NCBI GenBank assembly: GCA_021737145.1
Contig: JAIPEN010000007.1
Span: 62,001-126,000, forward strand
Reading direction: 5' to 3'
Length of the DNA stretch: 64,000 nt
Origin: Desulfarculaceae bacterium
GTDB lineage: Bacteria; Desulfobacterota; Desulfarculia; Desulfarculales; Desulfarculaceae
Shown here: piece after piece, positions 1 to 10,013 of the stretch
Numbering within the stretch: position 1 is the first letter of the stretch
Layout of the letters: the number at the start of each line of letters is the position of its first letter
Made by a program: the position numbers and the translations under genes
The notes under the pieces: generated by a model
Database searches by the model: none
The model's input: the letters and a program-made list of their open reading frames with translations, nothing else
Told to the model about the DNA's origin: nothing

Positions 1-629
1 CCGATGACCTTGGCCTTGCCGCCGGTGCCCACGATACCCACGGTGAACTCTCGGCCCGGCAAAAAGCTCTCCACCAGCACCGGCTGGTCGTAGCGGGCGA
101 TGAGCTCGGCGCATACGGCGGCCAGCTCCTCGCGGCTGGTCACCTTGGAGGCGGTGTCCACCCCGCGCCCGGTGCCCTCGGCCACCGGCTTGACGAACAG
201 GGGCCATCCCAGGCCGATGGACCCGGCCTGCCCCGCCTCGGCCACCACCGCGAAATCCGGCGTGGCCAGTCCCAGGTCGCGCACCACCCGCTTGGCCATG
301 CCCTTGTGCAGGGTGAGGCCCAGGGTCATGGGGTCGGAGAAGGTGTAAGGCACGCCGTAGTATTCCAGCAGGGCCGGCACCAGGGCCTCTCGGCCGTAGC
401 GCCCCAGGCCCTCGGCGATGTTAAATACCATTTCCCAGCGCTCGCCCCGGCTCAGGGCCGCCACCAGGTTAGGCAGCGAGCCGATGCGCACCGGGTCGTG
501 GCCCAGCGAGGCCAGGGCCTGCTCAATGCCCTCGATGGTGCGGGGGCTGTCGAATTCGGCCACCTGCTCCTCGCTGTAGCCGCGCTCCAGGTATTCCGCG
601 CGCAGATCGTAAGTCAGGCCAATACGCAT
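1..629 (-). CDS. ATP-grasp ligase, D-alanine--D-alanine ligase-like (partial)
   Basis: This gene runs off the left edge, so only about the first 209 residues are present. The visible protein starts MRIGLTYDLR. It carries the usual N-terminal lobe of D-Ala-D-Ala ligases, including FNIAEGLGR and PALLEYYGVPYTFSDP, then LHKGMAKR and PLFVKPVAEGTGRGV, where the ATP-grasp domain begins. The start ATG lies 25 bases after the stop of the KamA-like gene on the same strand, so the two are probably one transcription unit. Inference: a stand-alone ligase next to a beta-lysine-type aminomutase may join an unusual amino acid to another substrate rather than make cell-wall D-Ala-D-Ala. The catalytic C-terminal part is outside the window. 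Confidence 0.85.
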   Translation of the reverse strand, partial: MRIGLTYDLRAEYLERGYSEEQVAEFDSPRTIEGIEQALASLGHDPVRIGSLPNLVAALSRGERWEMVFNIAEGLGRYGREALVPALLEYYGVPYTFSDPMTLGLTLHKGMAKRVVRDLGLATPDFAVVAEAGQAGSIGLGWPLFVKPVAEGTGRGVDTASKVTSREELAAVCAELIARYDQPVLVESFLPGREFTVGIVGTGGKAKVI

Positions 630-654
630 GGCCCTATTCCTTTCCTGGCCGCCC

Positions 655-1932
655 TCAGCAGGCGGCCGGGCCCAGGTCGCCGCAGCGGTCGGGGTAGGTG
701 TAAGTGCCGCCCGTGTAGTTGGTCAACACCAGGTCGTTGCCGTTTTTCCCCACCACCGCATCGGGGTACAGGGCCACCTTGCCGCCGCCGCCGGGAGCAT
801 CGATGACAAAGGTGGGCACCGCGTAGCCGCTGGTGTGGCCCCGGAGGCCCGCGATGATCTCCAGGCCCTTGCTCACCGGGGTGCGGAAATGGGCCGAGCC
901 GGTGATAGGGTCGCACTGGTACAGGTAGTAGGGCCGCACCCGCATCTTCATCAGGCCCTGCATGAGCCGGCGCATCACCTCCACCGAGTCGTTTATCCCG
1001 GCCAGGAGCACCGTCTGGCTGCCCAGGGGGATGCCCGCGTCGGCCAGGCGGGCGCAGGCCCGCGCCGTCTCCGGGGTCAGCTCCGCCGGGTGGGTGAAGT
1101 GCAGGCTCATGAACAACGGATGGTAACGCTTGAGCCGCTTGACCAGTTCGGGGGTGATGCGCTGGGGCAGCACCGCCGGGGTCTTGGTGCCCAGGCGCAA
1201 CACCTCCACGTGGGGTATGCGCCTCAGGCGGCTCAGCAGCCACTCCAGGCGGTCGTCGGCCATGGTCAGCGGGTCGCCGCCGGAGATGAGCACGTCGCGC
1301 ACCGAGGGCGTGGCCTCGATGTAGGCGATGGCCCGTTCCATGGCTTCGCGGCTGTGCACCGGCCCGTGGCTGGCGTGGCCCACCATGCGCGAGCGGGTGC
1401 AATAGCGGCAGTAGGCCGCGCAAAAGCCGGTGGACAAAAACAGCACCCGGTCGGGGTAGCGGTGCACCAGACCCGGCGCGGCCATGTCGTGGTCCTCGCC
1501 CAGGGGGTCGGAGCTCTCACCGGGGCCGGTCACCGCCTCGAACCAGGTGGGCACCATGGTGCGGCGCAGGGGGTCCGCCGAGTCCAGGGGGTCCATCAGG
1601 GACAGATAATAGGGCGTGATGGCCAAGGGCAGCTTGCCGGGGCAGGTGGCAAAGGCACGCTCCTCGGACGGGGACAGCTTCAAATAGCGGGACAGGCCCG
1701 CCAGGCTGGTGACCCGGTTGCGCACCTGCCAGTGCCAATCGTTCCACAGGCTGACAGGCAGGCCCGGGAAATGGCTCAGCCGGAAGGACGCCGTGCTCCG
1801 CCCCGTGGGGGCCGGAACTTTCTCCAGGGCATAGGGCTGGATTGCCGGAACCGTCTGAAGGGACGGGCCGGTTTCAGGCCAGCCTTGGTGGGGAGGCTCC
1901 AGGGCGTGGGCGCTGTTCTCGCTGCTTTTCAT
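655..1932 (-). CDS. KamA-family radical SAM aminomutase (lysine 2,3-aminomutase-like)
   Basis: A 425-residue radical SAM protein. The [4Fe-4S] motif CAAYCRYC uses Cys171, Cys175 and Cys178. It is followed by the SAM-binding ISGGDPL segment and by a glycine-rich PGGGGK motif whose Lys385 matches the PLP-anchoring lysine of lysine 2,3-aminomutases. The length fits the KamA family (about 340-430). Known members interconvert alpha- and beta-amino acids, for example L-lysine to beta-lysine. The exact substrate here is not shown. The ATP-grasp ligase follows 25 bases downstream on the same strand, which suggests the product is ligated onward. The ATG at 1932 was chosen as the longest plausible start; the first 45 or so residues are poorly conserved in appearance. 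Confidence 0.88.
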   Translation of the reverse strand: MKSSENSAHALEPPHQGWPETGPSLQTVPAIQPYALEKVPAPTGRSTASFRLSHFPGLPVSLWNDWHWQVRNRVTSLAGLSRYLKLSPSEERAFATCPGKLPLAITPYYLSLMDPLDSADPLRRTMVPTWFEAVTGPGESSDPLGEDHDMAAPGLVHRYPDRVLFLSTGFCAAYCRYCTRSRMVGHASHGPVHSREAMERAIAYIEATPSVRDVLISGGDPLTMADDRLEWLLSRLRRIPHVEVLRLGTKTPAVLPQRITPELVKRLKRYHPLFMSLHFTHPAELTPETARACARLADAGIPLGSQTVLLAGINDSVEVMRRLMQGLMKMRVRPYYLYQCDPITGSAHFRTPVSKGLEIIAGLRGHTSGYAVPTFVIDAPGGGGKVALYPDAVVGKNGNDLVLTNYTGGTYTYPDRCGDLGPAAC

Positions 1933-2036
1933 CTGTCACCCTCGTCTAAATTTTAAGAAGTCGTTAGCAGTGCGATGCGTTTTGCCGGGGCTTTAGCCCC
2001 CTGCCCGGGCCGGGCCCGGGCAGGGAAGCGCCGCAA

Positions 2037-2381
2037 CTATTTGAGACCCAGAGCCGCCTTGGTGGCTTTGTCCACCTTGCCGGTGACCTTCAGGCCCTTG
2101 GCCTCCTGGAACTGCTTGAGGGCCATCTTGGTCTTTTTGCCCCAGATGCCGTCCACCTTCAACTTGGCGCCGTTCTTGTTCAGGGTGTCCTGCAACACGC
2201 GCACCTTGGGGTTGACCTTCACCGCTTTCATAGGCTTGGCCTTCATGGGTTTGGCCATGGCCGGTTTGTCGGCCGCGGCCGGCTGGTCGGCGGCCAGGGC
2301 CATGGGGGCCGCGCACAGGGCCATGCTCACAACCGTGGCCAGGGCCAGGCCAGTGATCTTGCCTTTACTGCTTTTGCTCAT
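2037..2381 (-). CDS. Small secreted peptidoglycan-binding-domain protein
   Basis: A 114-residue product starting MSKSSKGKITGLALATVV. Residues 1-32 form a signal peptide ending near ALAAD. A short Lys/Met/Pro/Ala-rich linker (KPMKAKPMKA) follows, then one peptidoglycan-binding type-1 domain: VRVLQDTLNKNGAKLKVDG, then TKMALKQFQEAKGLKVTGKV. The ATG at 2381 has a clear GAGAGG ribosome site six to seven bases upstream. The same frame stays open further upstream to a GTG at 2615, adding 78 residues of a different domain (separate entry). The internal start is preferred because it puts the signal peptide at the N-terminus. It probably acts in the periplasm or cell wall; it carries no catalytic domain. 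Confidence 0.72.
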   Translation of the reverse strand: MSKSSKGKITGLALATVVSMALCAAPMALAADQPAAADKPAMAKPMKAKPMKAVKVNPKVRVLQDTLNKNGAKLKVDGIWGKKTKMALKQFQEAKGLKVTGKVDKATKAALGLK

Positions 2382-2615
2382 CTCAAACCTCTCGATCAAA
2401 ATTGTTGTTCCTTCAGCCAGGCACTCCACCCGGCCCCAAACCGTCACCTCGCGCTTGAGGCGGCCCAGAAGCTCCTCACTCCGGCCACCGGACGCCACCC
2501 GGTAGGTGGACTCATCAAAGGCGGCGATGGCCACGGCCTTCACCTTGCCTTGCTGGTCCCACTCCACCGGAATAACCAATCCCGTGATTTTGACGGTTTC
2601 GGCCCTGGCGCCCAC
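2382..2615 (-). other. In-frame N-terminal extension encoding an OB-like small domain
   Basis: From the GTG at 2615 the frame runs without a stop into the peptidoglycan-binding gene. The 78 residues include KITGLVIPVEWDQQG, KAVAIAAFDESTYRV and REVTVWGRV, then TTILIERFE. They look like the small stand-alone OB-like proteins (about 70 residues) common in Desulfobacterota. No stop separates them from the secreted protein. Either this is a fusion protein with a buried signal peptide, or an ancestral small gene lost its stop codon and the downstream gene is translated from its own site. GAGAG-type sequence also precedes the GTG. Family membership is from memory of similar sequences, so confidence is moderate. 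Confidence 0.5.
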
Positions 2616-2750
2616 CTCTCTCCCTTTCCCAAATCGGTGCGGTTCTGCCCGAGGAAAAGCAAACGCCGTGCCAGAAGGTATCTATTGGAATATTAAAGAT
2701 TAATTGTGGTGCGCTTTAGGAGGGGGGAAATGGGGTTTCCGGTATGCAGG

Positions 2751-4157
<1,407 letters not shown>

Positions 4158-4435
4158 CTACCTCGTTAGGGGAGGTCGCTTCTGTAGCGGATTTTAGCGC
4201 CGTGTGGATAATTTTCCCACCACAAAACGATTCCAGCCATGGGCTGTTATGGCGGAATAGGAAACTGAATTTCACAGCTACGTCCGCAGCGAACTCAAAA
4301 GGGGAAACCGCGCTTCCCTTTCACCCGGCGGTTCAAAAGAGAGATGTGTGATTACGATCAGTTATCTGTTTTGCACCATTCTTGCTAATCCCCTGGCTGG
4401 GGCGGATAAGCCCCGTAACACGCAGGAGGTGAGTC
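4158..4435. other. Divergent intergenic region between regulator and small gene
   Basis: This 278-base stretch holds the leader regions of the sigma-54 regulator (minus) and the small hypothetical gene (plus). It is less GC-rich than its flanks. A short GC-rich dyad (GGCTGGGGC...AGCCCC, about 4395-4414) lies just before the plus-strand ribosome site AGGAGGT. I found no convincing sigma-54 -24/-12 pair with the required 10-base spacing between GG and GC. Confidence 0.4.
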
Positions 4436-4804
4436 ATGTTTGGCAAGATGTTCAAACGCGAGGGGCACAAGGAAGAGGCCTCGGCTCCGGCCGCCGCGCC
4501 CAAGGGGCAGAAGCCCCGCGAGATCCACGCATCGGTGGGCCGGGATCTGGTGGTCAAATACCGCGAAGACCCCGACTGGGTATGGAAGCTCAAGCAGGTG
4601 CAGAAACCATCCGAACAGGGCGAGCACATTCGCGACTTCCGGGTTTACGATGCCGCCACGGCCGGTAGCCGTGGGATCGCGGTGCGCGAATATGCCAGCC
4701 TGGACGAACATCCAGACCTGATCCTGTACCACGGTTGGCTCAACGTGAAGAACAACGAAGTACAGGTGTTGGGCGGCGTGGCCTATCAGCAGAAGGCCAG
4801 CTAG
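4436..4804 (+). CDS. Hypothetical protein, 122 residues
   Basis: The gene has a strong ribosome site (CAGGAGGTGAGTC then ATG). The product has no signal peptide or membrane segment. It starts with a charged, Ala/Pro-rich tail (residues 1-30), then a compact region with RDLVVKYREDPDWVWKLKQV and DFRVYDAATA, and ends ILYHGWLNVKNNEVQVLGG. I do not recognise the family. Codon use matches the GC-rich neighbours, which supports a real gene. It is transcribed away from the sigma-54 regulator at 2751-4157, and a functional link is possible but unproven. Confidence 0.7.
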   Translation: MFGKMFKREGHKEEASAPAAAPKGQKPREIHASVGRDLVVKYREDPDWVWKLKQVQKPSEQGEHIRDFRVYDAATAGSRGIAVREYASLDEHPDLILYHGWLNVKNNEVQVLGGVAYQQKAS

Positions 4805-5814
4805 GCAGGTGTTATTAACAGACCGTGCTTCACGTAGGGATTTTGGTACAACGCACGCCGACTACCAGATTTGAAATATAGACACTACCGCTCGCACCTC
4901 ACCTCACTTCGCAACGAGTGCGGAGGGACAACTAAATGGTGACCTGCGCCCCTAAACCTCCTCCAGATTTTAAGTTGAGATTTTGGGCCGAAGAAGAATG
5001 GTGGCGATGACCAATAGGCGCTATTAAGCTGAGCAGAGCATCTGCAAGCTTTGTGATACAGGGATCCTTTGGACCAATGGCCTGATGGTGTGGGTCAGGG
5101 TAGCGTGCTCTGAAGAGATACTTGTATCGCCACCAGTTAAGATTCATGGCAGCTTGCTTATTTAATAATCGGCTACCAGTTGCAGGCCGGTGGCCGTGCT
5201 GAAATTAAACAGAGTATTTACAATCCTAACTCAATCCCACCAGGTAGACGAATAATGCCGCAGGAAGGGGCGAACGGCCCGCCCCCCGTGTATGGGTCGG
5301 GGCGACTTAAGCGATTCTAAGAGATCATTCGGTCCTTGAGACCGGGGGAGGTTGAATGACAACAGGGCCCCGTTAGGAGCTTTTCTTTGAGCATGTATAA
5401 GTTGAACATTGGTGTTCGGCCTTGGGCCATTGCCCTGGGTGACCATCCCAAGGCTGCCCGTTGCGGATGCCCAGGGCGATCCCCTCTGGTTTGCGGCCAA
5501 TGGGCAAGCAGCTGAACTGCTGCCACCTTTGCCCTTTGGGGGTACCATGCTTGCCTCCGCGACAAAGACAGGTCAGCCGGGTGAGGTCTTGCTCAATGGT
5601 AAAGACCACGTTGCCGCCTTCGTGTCCGACGCTCAAGTGGTGCTAGCCCCGCACCCCGAAGCCATGGTACAAAAGAATTGTGGGCATGTTGGGGGGGCTT
5701 CTTGACAAAACTAGCTAGCATCAAAGAGAAAAGCCTGACTGTCCACTTCATTGCGACTCTCCCGGGCGCCACAATTCCGGATGAACCTTAAATAATGCGA
5801 GGGGCCGGAAATTA
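4805..5814. other. Gene-poor kilobase with no recognisable gene
   Basis: About 1 kb without a supported gene. The left half (4805-5230) is AT-richer and has no long open frame. The right half (5231-5710) has short overlapping open frames on both strands, none with a ribosome site or recognisable domain. The longest forward one, 5409-5705, encodes PLPFGGTMLASATKTGQPG and similar segments but matches nothing I know. It looks like decayed DNA, perhaps an old mobile element, between two differently composed regions. No terminal inverted repeats were found. Confidence 0.4.
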
Positions 5815-7785
5815 ATGGAACAAAGTGATGTCAACTTGAAGCGCGACACCTCGGATCGTTTGCGCTTTGAGATTTTGTTGGCTGATATCTCCGCTCGATT
5901 CGTTAACCTACCAGCCCATAAAATAGATAGCATCATTGAAGAATCCCAGCGTCAAATCTGCGAATGCCTTTCACTGGAACTGTCGGCGTTATGGCAGTGG
6001 ACTGAGGACACGCCCTCTTTTGTAACGTTGACGCATATCGTCAGTCCGCCGTGGGGACCGGAGTTTCAGGCTGGCCTTAATGCAGAAGAAACTTTCCCCT
6101 GGGTATTTGGGAAATTATTCGCCGGCGAAACACTCGCCTTCTCTACCGACGAACTTCCTGCCGAAGCGGAAAAAGATCGTGAGGCCTTCAATCATTTCGG
6201 TATCAAATCAACTGTAGTCATCCCGTTCCGTGCCGGACAGGGGCCGTTTTTGGGAACGATGTCTTTTAATACCCTTAGGCACAAACGGGTTTGGGAAAAA
6301 GACATCGTGAATCGCCTTGTATTGGTGGCGCAGGTTATCATCAATGCACTGGCGAGAAAGCGCTTTGAACAGGCCCTGATACTGAGCGAAGAACGTCTAC
6401 GTCTGGCAGCGGACTCCGCCCGGGCTGGCCTTTGGGAGATTGACTGCTCCACGCGCAATATTTGGGTGACCAAACGAGCTCGAATGATCTTCGGCGCCAA
6501 ATCTGGCTATCCCATCACCATGGATCGTTTTGAAACCTCGGTTCATCCGGATGACCGTTCCCTTGTCCGGCGATCCATGGAACTGGCATTGAAGGAAAGC
6601 GAACCAATCAAGGTTGATTATCGCCAGAAGAACGAAGATGGAACTCACAGGTGGATCGGGCTCCGTGGCAGGCTCCATTGCACGGCCACAGGCGAACCGG
6701 ACCGTATATTGGGCGTCTCGTATGACATAACCGAGTGGAAAAATGCAGAAAAACAACTTTGTGCCCACATTAAGGAAATCGAGGACCTAAAGGGAAAGTT
6801 GGAAAATGAAAATACGGTTCTAAAAAAAGAAATTGGAATGAGAAATGTTCACAAAAATATCGTGGGACGAAGTCCTGCGATGGCTGAGGTCCTTGGACAG
6901 GTGGAGCAAGTGGCCTCCACGAACAGCACCGTCCTAATTGAAGGCGAAACCGGCGTTGGCAAGGAATTGATTGCCAACGCGGTGCACCGGCTTAGTGAAC
7001 GTAATAAAGAACCTCTTTTCGTGGTCAACTGTGCATCGTTACCTCCCATGCTGGTTGAATCAGAGCTATTCGGTCGTGAAAAGGGTGCTTACACTGGTGC
7101 GATGACGCGTATGATCGGTCGTTTCGAGGCTGCCGATAAAGCCACGCTTTTCCTGGATGAGATCGCTGAATTATCACTTGAAATCCAAGCCAAGCTGCTT
7201 AGGGTGCTCGAACAAGGATGCTTTGAACGCTTGGGTTCCACTAAAACTATCAATGTGGACGTTCGCATGATAGCGGCATCAAATCAGAGCCTGGAAGGTC
7301 TTGCAAAGAAAGGAAAATTTAGACCTGACCTGTATTACAGATTAAATGTGTTTTCCATCAGAATACCTCCCTTGAGGGAGCACTCCGAAGACATACCTGC
7401 TCTCGTTTGGGCGTTTGTGAGACAATTCGAAGGGCAAATGGGTAAACGTATTAGCCATATCCCGCAAAAATCCATGGACCTCCTGCAACAGTATCATTGG
7501 CCCGGCAACGTCAGAGAGCTTAGAAACACCGTTGAACGCGCCATGATTGTTTGTGGTGACAAAACCTTGGGAATCAACCCCCCTTTGAAATACGAGGAAG
7601 AGGAAGATCCAAGCCCTTCCAAGCTGCTAGATGCCGAGCGAAACCATATCCTCAAGGTGCTGAATAAGACCGGTTGGCGCATATCGGGCCAGGGTGGTGC
7701 GGCTGAAATCCTCGGACTTAAGCGGACCACCTTGCAGTCCAAAATGAAAAAACTTGGCATTCAACGCCCCCCAATTAAAGCCTAA
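5815..7785 (+). CDS. Sigma-54-dependent regulator with GAF and PAS domains
   Basis: A 656-residue enhancer-binding protein. A GAF-like domain (about 20-180; [12 protein letters not shown] and [13 protein letters not shown]) is followed by a PAS/PAC domain (about 195-315; GLWEIDC and [10 protein letters not shown]), a coiled-coil linker ([20 protein letters not shown]), the AAA+ core (about 345-575; Walker A GETGVGKE) and a C-terminal Fis-type HTH ([20 protein letters not shown]). The sigma-54 loop is GAYTGA, a known conservative variant of GAFTGA. Base composition is clearly less GC-rich than flanking genes, which suggests acquisition. A possible sigma-54 promoter lies downstream before the gene at 7959, so it may control the 7.9-15.6 kb envelope cluster. 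Confidence 0.93.
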   Translation: MEQSDVNLKRDTSDRLRFEILLADISARFVNLPAHKIDSIIEESQRQICECLSLELSALWQWTEDTPSFVTLTHIVSPPWGPEFQAGLNAEETFPWVFGKLFAGETLAFSTDELPAEAEKDREAFNHFGIKSTVVIPFRAGQGPFLGTMSFNTLRHKRVWEKDIVNRLVLVAQVIINALARKRFEQALILSEERLRLAADSARAGLWEIDCSTRNIWVTKRARMIFGAKSGYPITMDRFETSVHPDDRSLVRRSMELALKESEPIKVDYRQKNEDGTHRWIGLRGRLHCTATGEPDRILGVSYDITEWKNAEKQLCAHIKEIEDLKGKLENENTVLKKEIGMRNVHKNIVGRSPAMAEVLGQVEQVASTNSTVLIEGETGVGKELIANAVHRLSERNKEPLFVVNCASLPPMLVESELFGREKGAYTGAMTRMIGRFEAADKATLFLDEIAELSLEIQAKLLRVLEQGCFERLGSTKTINVDVRMIAASNQSLEGLAKKGKFRPDLYYRLNVFSIRIPPLREHSEDIPALVWAFVRQFEGQMGKRISHIPQKSMDLLQQYHWPGNVRELRNTVERAMIVCGDKTLGINPPLKYEEEEDPSPSKLLDAERNHILKVLNKTGWRISGQGGAAEILGLKRTTLQSKMKKLGIQRPPIKA

Positions 7786-7881
7786 ATTTCGGCACTAAAG
7801 ACTATATTCGGGCAGAAGGCGCGTCCCGAGCCTAACTCTCCTTAACTTATAAAAATCAAATAACCCCTTAAATCTAAACAG

Positions 7882-7927
7882 TTGCCTGCTTAAAGCACGG
7901 CAATGGCAGTTCGGTATGCTTCCTGCA
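7882..7927 (+). promoter_or_regulatory. Possible sigma-54 promoter with adjacent dyad
   Basis: CGGTATGCTTCCTGCA has GG (7913-7914) and GC (7925-7926) separated by the required 10 bases. It departs from the TGGCAC-N5-TTGCA consensus at several positions. Just upstream is a dyad, TTGCCTGCT (7882-7890) against AGCACGGCAA (7894-7903), with one bulged base, which could bind an activator. The start codon of the next gene is 33 bases beyond the GC, and a sigma-54 activator gene ends immediately upstream. The assignment is tentative. Confidence 0.35.
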
Positions 7928-7958
7928 AAGTATAGCGTAACTGTAAGGGGATACATTC

Positions 7959-8330
7959 ATGCGCGAACAGCAGAATAAGTCCTGCCCCGAAGAAACGATT
8001 CGCTCCTCCATAAGGATGTTGATTCCTTTGGGTCGACATCGCGAGGCGCTTGAAATACTCAAATCGGTCCACGCGCGGGTCAAGGCCGAGAGCAATTGTA
8101 TCAGTGCGAGGATATATCGCGGCTTGGACGATGATTCCACCATAATGATCGAAGAACTTTGGAAGAGCCAAGAAGACATCCTACATCATCTGCGATCAGA
8201 CGATTATCGCCAGGTTCTACTCGTATTGGAGATGGCCGAAGAACCGCCCGACATACGGTTTGACACAATCGCACACTCCGGCGGGGTAGACATCATCAGA
8301 AACGCCAGAGTTGCAGATCCGGAACCATAA
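7959..8330 (+). CDS. Antibiotic-biosynthesis-monooxygenase (ABM)-like small protein
   Basis: A 123-residue protein with the pattern of a dimeric alpha/beta-barrel ABM domain: IRMLIPLGRHREALEILKSV, then ARIYRGLDDDSTIMIEELW and DILHHLRSDDYRQVL. Such domains act as small oxygenases or ligand-binding folds; no specific reaction can be assigned. There is no signal peptide, so it should be cytoplasmic. It is preceded by AAGGGGATACATTC and followed 36 bases later by an outer-membrane protein gene, and is probably the first gene of that unit. Its lower GC content resembles the upstream sigma-54 regulator. Confidence 0.65.
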   Translation: MREQQNKSCPEETIRSSIRMLIPLGRHREALEILKSVHARVKAESNCISARIYRGLDDDSTIMIEELWKSQEDILHHLRSDDYRQVLLVLEMAEEPPDIRFDTIAHSGGVDIIRNARVADPEP

Positions 8331-8365
8331 AAAGACGCCAACTTATCCGCAAAGAGGAATAAGCC

Positions 8366-9169
8366 GTGGGAAAAAAGATAAGACTTAACGTATTGGTTCT
8401 TCTGCTTATATTTACATTCTTGACCGCGATGCCAGCCGTGGCCAGCGAGGAATCTGGTTGGCGTTTCGAGTTTACCCCTTATGTCTGGCTTACCGGCATT
8501 GACACCGACATAACCGTCGGCCGCTTGAGTGCCGACGTGGACGTCTCGTTCAGCGACATCTGGGACAATTTCGACCAAGTGGTGGCCCTATCGGGGCGTT
8601 TCGAGGCCTGGCACGGCGACTGGGGCCTCATCGCGGACGGCACCTACTCCAAAATATCCACCGACCAGACCGTCCAGACCAAAGGAGGGGGCGACATAAC
8701 CGCCAAGCCCGACTTTAAAATTAGCTTCGTTGAAATGGCGGTGGCCTACGAAGCTTATCGGAGCAGGGGCGAAGGCCACCCCCAGGTGGTCATCCAGCCC
8801 TATCTGGGTGGGCGTTACAATTATTTCAACCAAGAGTTGGAACTACAGTTTCCCTCTCAGGGCACGACCCGGGGAACCAGTGACTCTTGGATTGATCCCA
8901 TGGTCGGGGGCAGGCTGGAGGTTCTGTTGAGCCATGCCTGGCGGCTGGGGGTGCGCGGCGATATCGGTGGCTTTGGCATCAGTAATTGCGCGGATCTCAG
9001 TTGGCAGTTGGCCGTGGGGGTGGACTGGCGCTTTGTCGATTGGGCTTCTCTTAAGCTCGGCTACCAATGGTACTACACCGACTACAAGAACGACTCGTCC
9101 GGCAGTGATGCTTTTAGTTTCGATGGAACGCTACAGGGACCCTGGCTTGGGATGACCTTTTATTTTTAA
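8366..9169 (+). CDS. Outer-membrane beta-barrel protein
   Basis: A 267-residue protein starting at GTG (8366) after a GAGGAAT ribosome site. A signal peptide with a long hydrophobic core (VLVLLLIFTFLTAMPAVAS) is cleaved near residue 27. The mature part alternates aromatic and polar residues typical of beta-strands (WRFEFTPYVWLTGID, WGLIADGTYSKIS, LKLGYQWYYTDY) and ends in aromatic LGMTFYF, the usual C-terminal outer-membrane insertion signal. No substrate can be assigned. It stands in an apparent operon with the DUF2092-like gene 39 bases downstream. Confidence 0.8.
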   Translation: MGKKIRLNVLVLLLIFTFLTAMPAVASEESGWRFEFTPYVWLTGIDTDITVGRLSADVDVSFSDIWDNFDQVVALSGRFEAWHGDWGLIADGTYSKISTDQTVQTKGGGDITAKPDFKISFVEMAVAYEAYRSRGEGHPQVVIQPYLGGRYNYFNQELELQFPSQGTTRGTSDSWIDPMVGGRLEVLLSHAWRLGVRGDIGGFGISNCADLSWQLAVGVDWRFVDWASLKLGYQWYYTDYKNDSSGSDAFSFDGTLQGPWLGMTFYF

Positions 9170-9208
9170 TCATTGCCGAGATATCGTCATCCAGAAGGAG
9201 GTATCGGG

Positions 9209-9994
9209 ATGAAGCTAATGAAGGGGGCGATGGGCGCAACGATCATCGCGCTGGCGGCGCTGGTGTTGGTGTCGTTCACCGACGCCCAAGCGGCGCCGTT
9301 CAACGCACAGATGAATCCCGTCGCGATACAAAAGCTGAAAAAGCTTACTGATTATTTGAACCATTTGCAGGCGTTCAGCGTGCGCGCCCAAAGCACCATG
9401 GAGGACCTGCTGGTCTCCGGCCACAAGGTCGATATCGACGTTTCGGCCGACGTGATCATCAAGCGGCCCAACATGCTCAGGGCCGAGCGCAAGGGCAGCC
9501 GCCGCACGGACCAGGTCTTCACCTACAACGGCAAGGCGCTGAGCATCTACAATCCCGCCGACAAGGTCTACGCGGTGGAAGCCCTGCCGGGCACCATCGA
9601 GACCGCGCTGGGTTTCGCGCAGCAAACCTTGGGGATCATCATCCCCGCCTCCGACCTGATCTACCCAAACAACTTCAATCTGCTGATGCAGGGCGTAACC
9701 ATGGCCGTGGACGTCGGCAAGACAAACATCAACGGCGTCAGTTGCGACCATCTGCTTTTCAGCCGCCCAGGGGTGGACTTCCAGGTGTGGATCGCCGACA
9801 AGGGCGCCCCGCTTCCCTACAAGTATGTGGTGACCGACACCAGCACTCCCGCGCTGATGAGTTTCACCACCTACATGACCGGGTGGAACACCAAGCCGGT
9901 CCTAAACAAGGTCCGGTTCGGCTTCAGCCCGCCCAAGGGCGTAAAGAAGATCGATTTCATGCCCGTCAACACCACCGGCGGGGCCGGCCGCTGA
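9209..9994 (+). CDS. DUF2092-like secreted protein
   Basis: A 261-residue exported protein with a signal peptide (residues 1-28, ending AQAAP). The mature part has the lipoprotein-carrier-like pattern of DUF2092 proteins: LKKLTDYLNHLQAFSVRAQS, RPNMLRAERKG, VFTYNGKALSIYNPADKVYA, then GVSCDHLLFSRPGVDFQVW. The ATG at 9209 was chosen over an earlier in-frame start because AAGGAGGTATCGGG precedes it. It is followed 19 bases later by an Ala/Pro-rich secreted protein. DUF2092 genes are often found with outer-membrane proteins and sulfatase/DUF1254 genes, as here; the role is unknown and periplasmic lipid or ligand binding is an inference. Confidence 0.8.
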   Translation: MKLMKGAMGATIIALAALVLVSFTDAQAAPFNAQMNPVAIQKLKKLTDYLNHLQAFSVRAQSTMEDLLVSGHKVDIDVSADVIIKRPNMLRAERKGSRRTDQVFTYNGKALSIYNPADKVYAVEALPGTIETALGFAQQTLGIIIPASDLIYPNNFNLLMQGVTMAVDVGKTNINGVSCDHLLFSRPGVDFQVWIADKGAPLPYKYVVTDTSTPALMSFTTYMTGWNTKPVLNKVRFGFSPPKGVKKIDFMPVNTTGGAGR

Positions 9995-10013
9995 GGACGA
10001 AAGGAAGCAGGCC

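Noticed and set aside
5409-5705. 98-residue plus-strand frame in the gene-poor kilobase
   Set aside because: There is no ribosome site, no recognisable domain, and competing frames exist on both strands.
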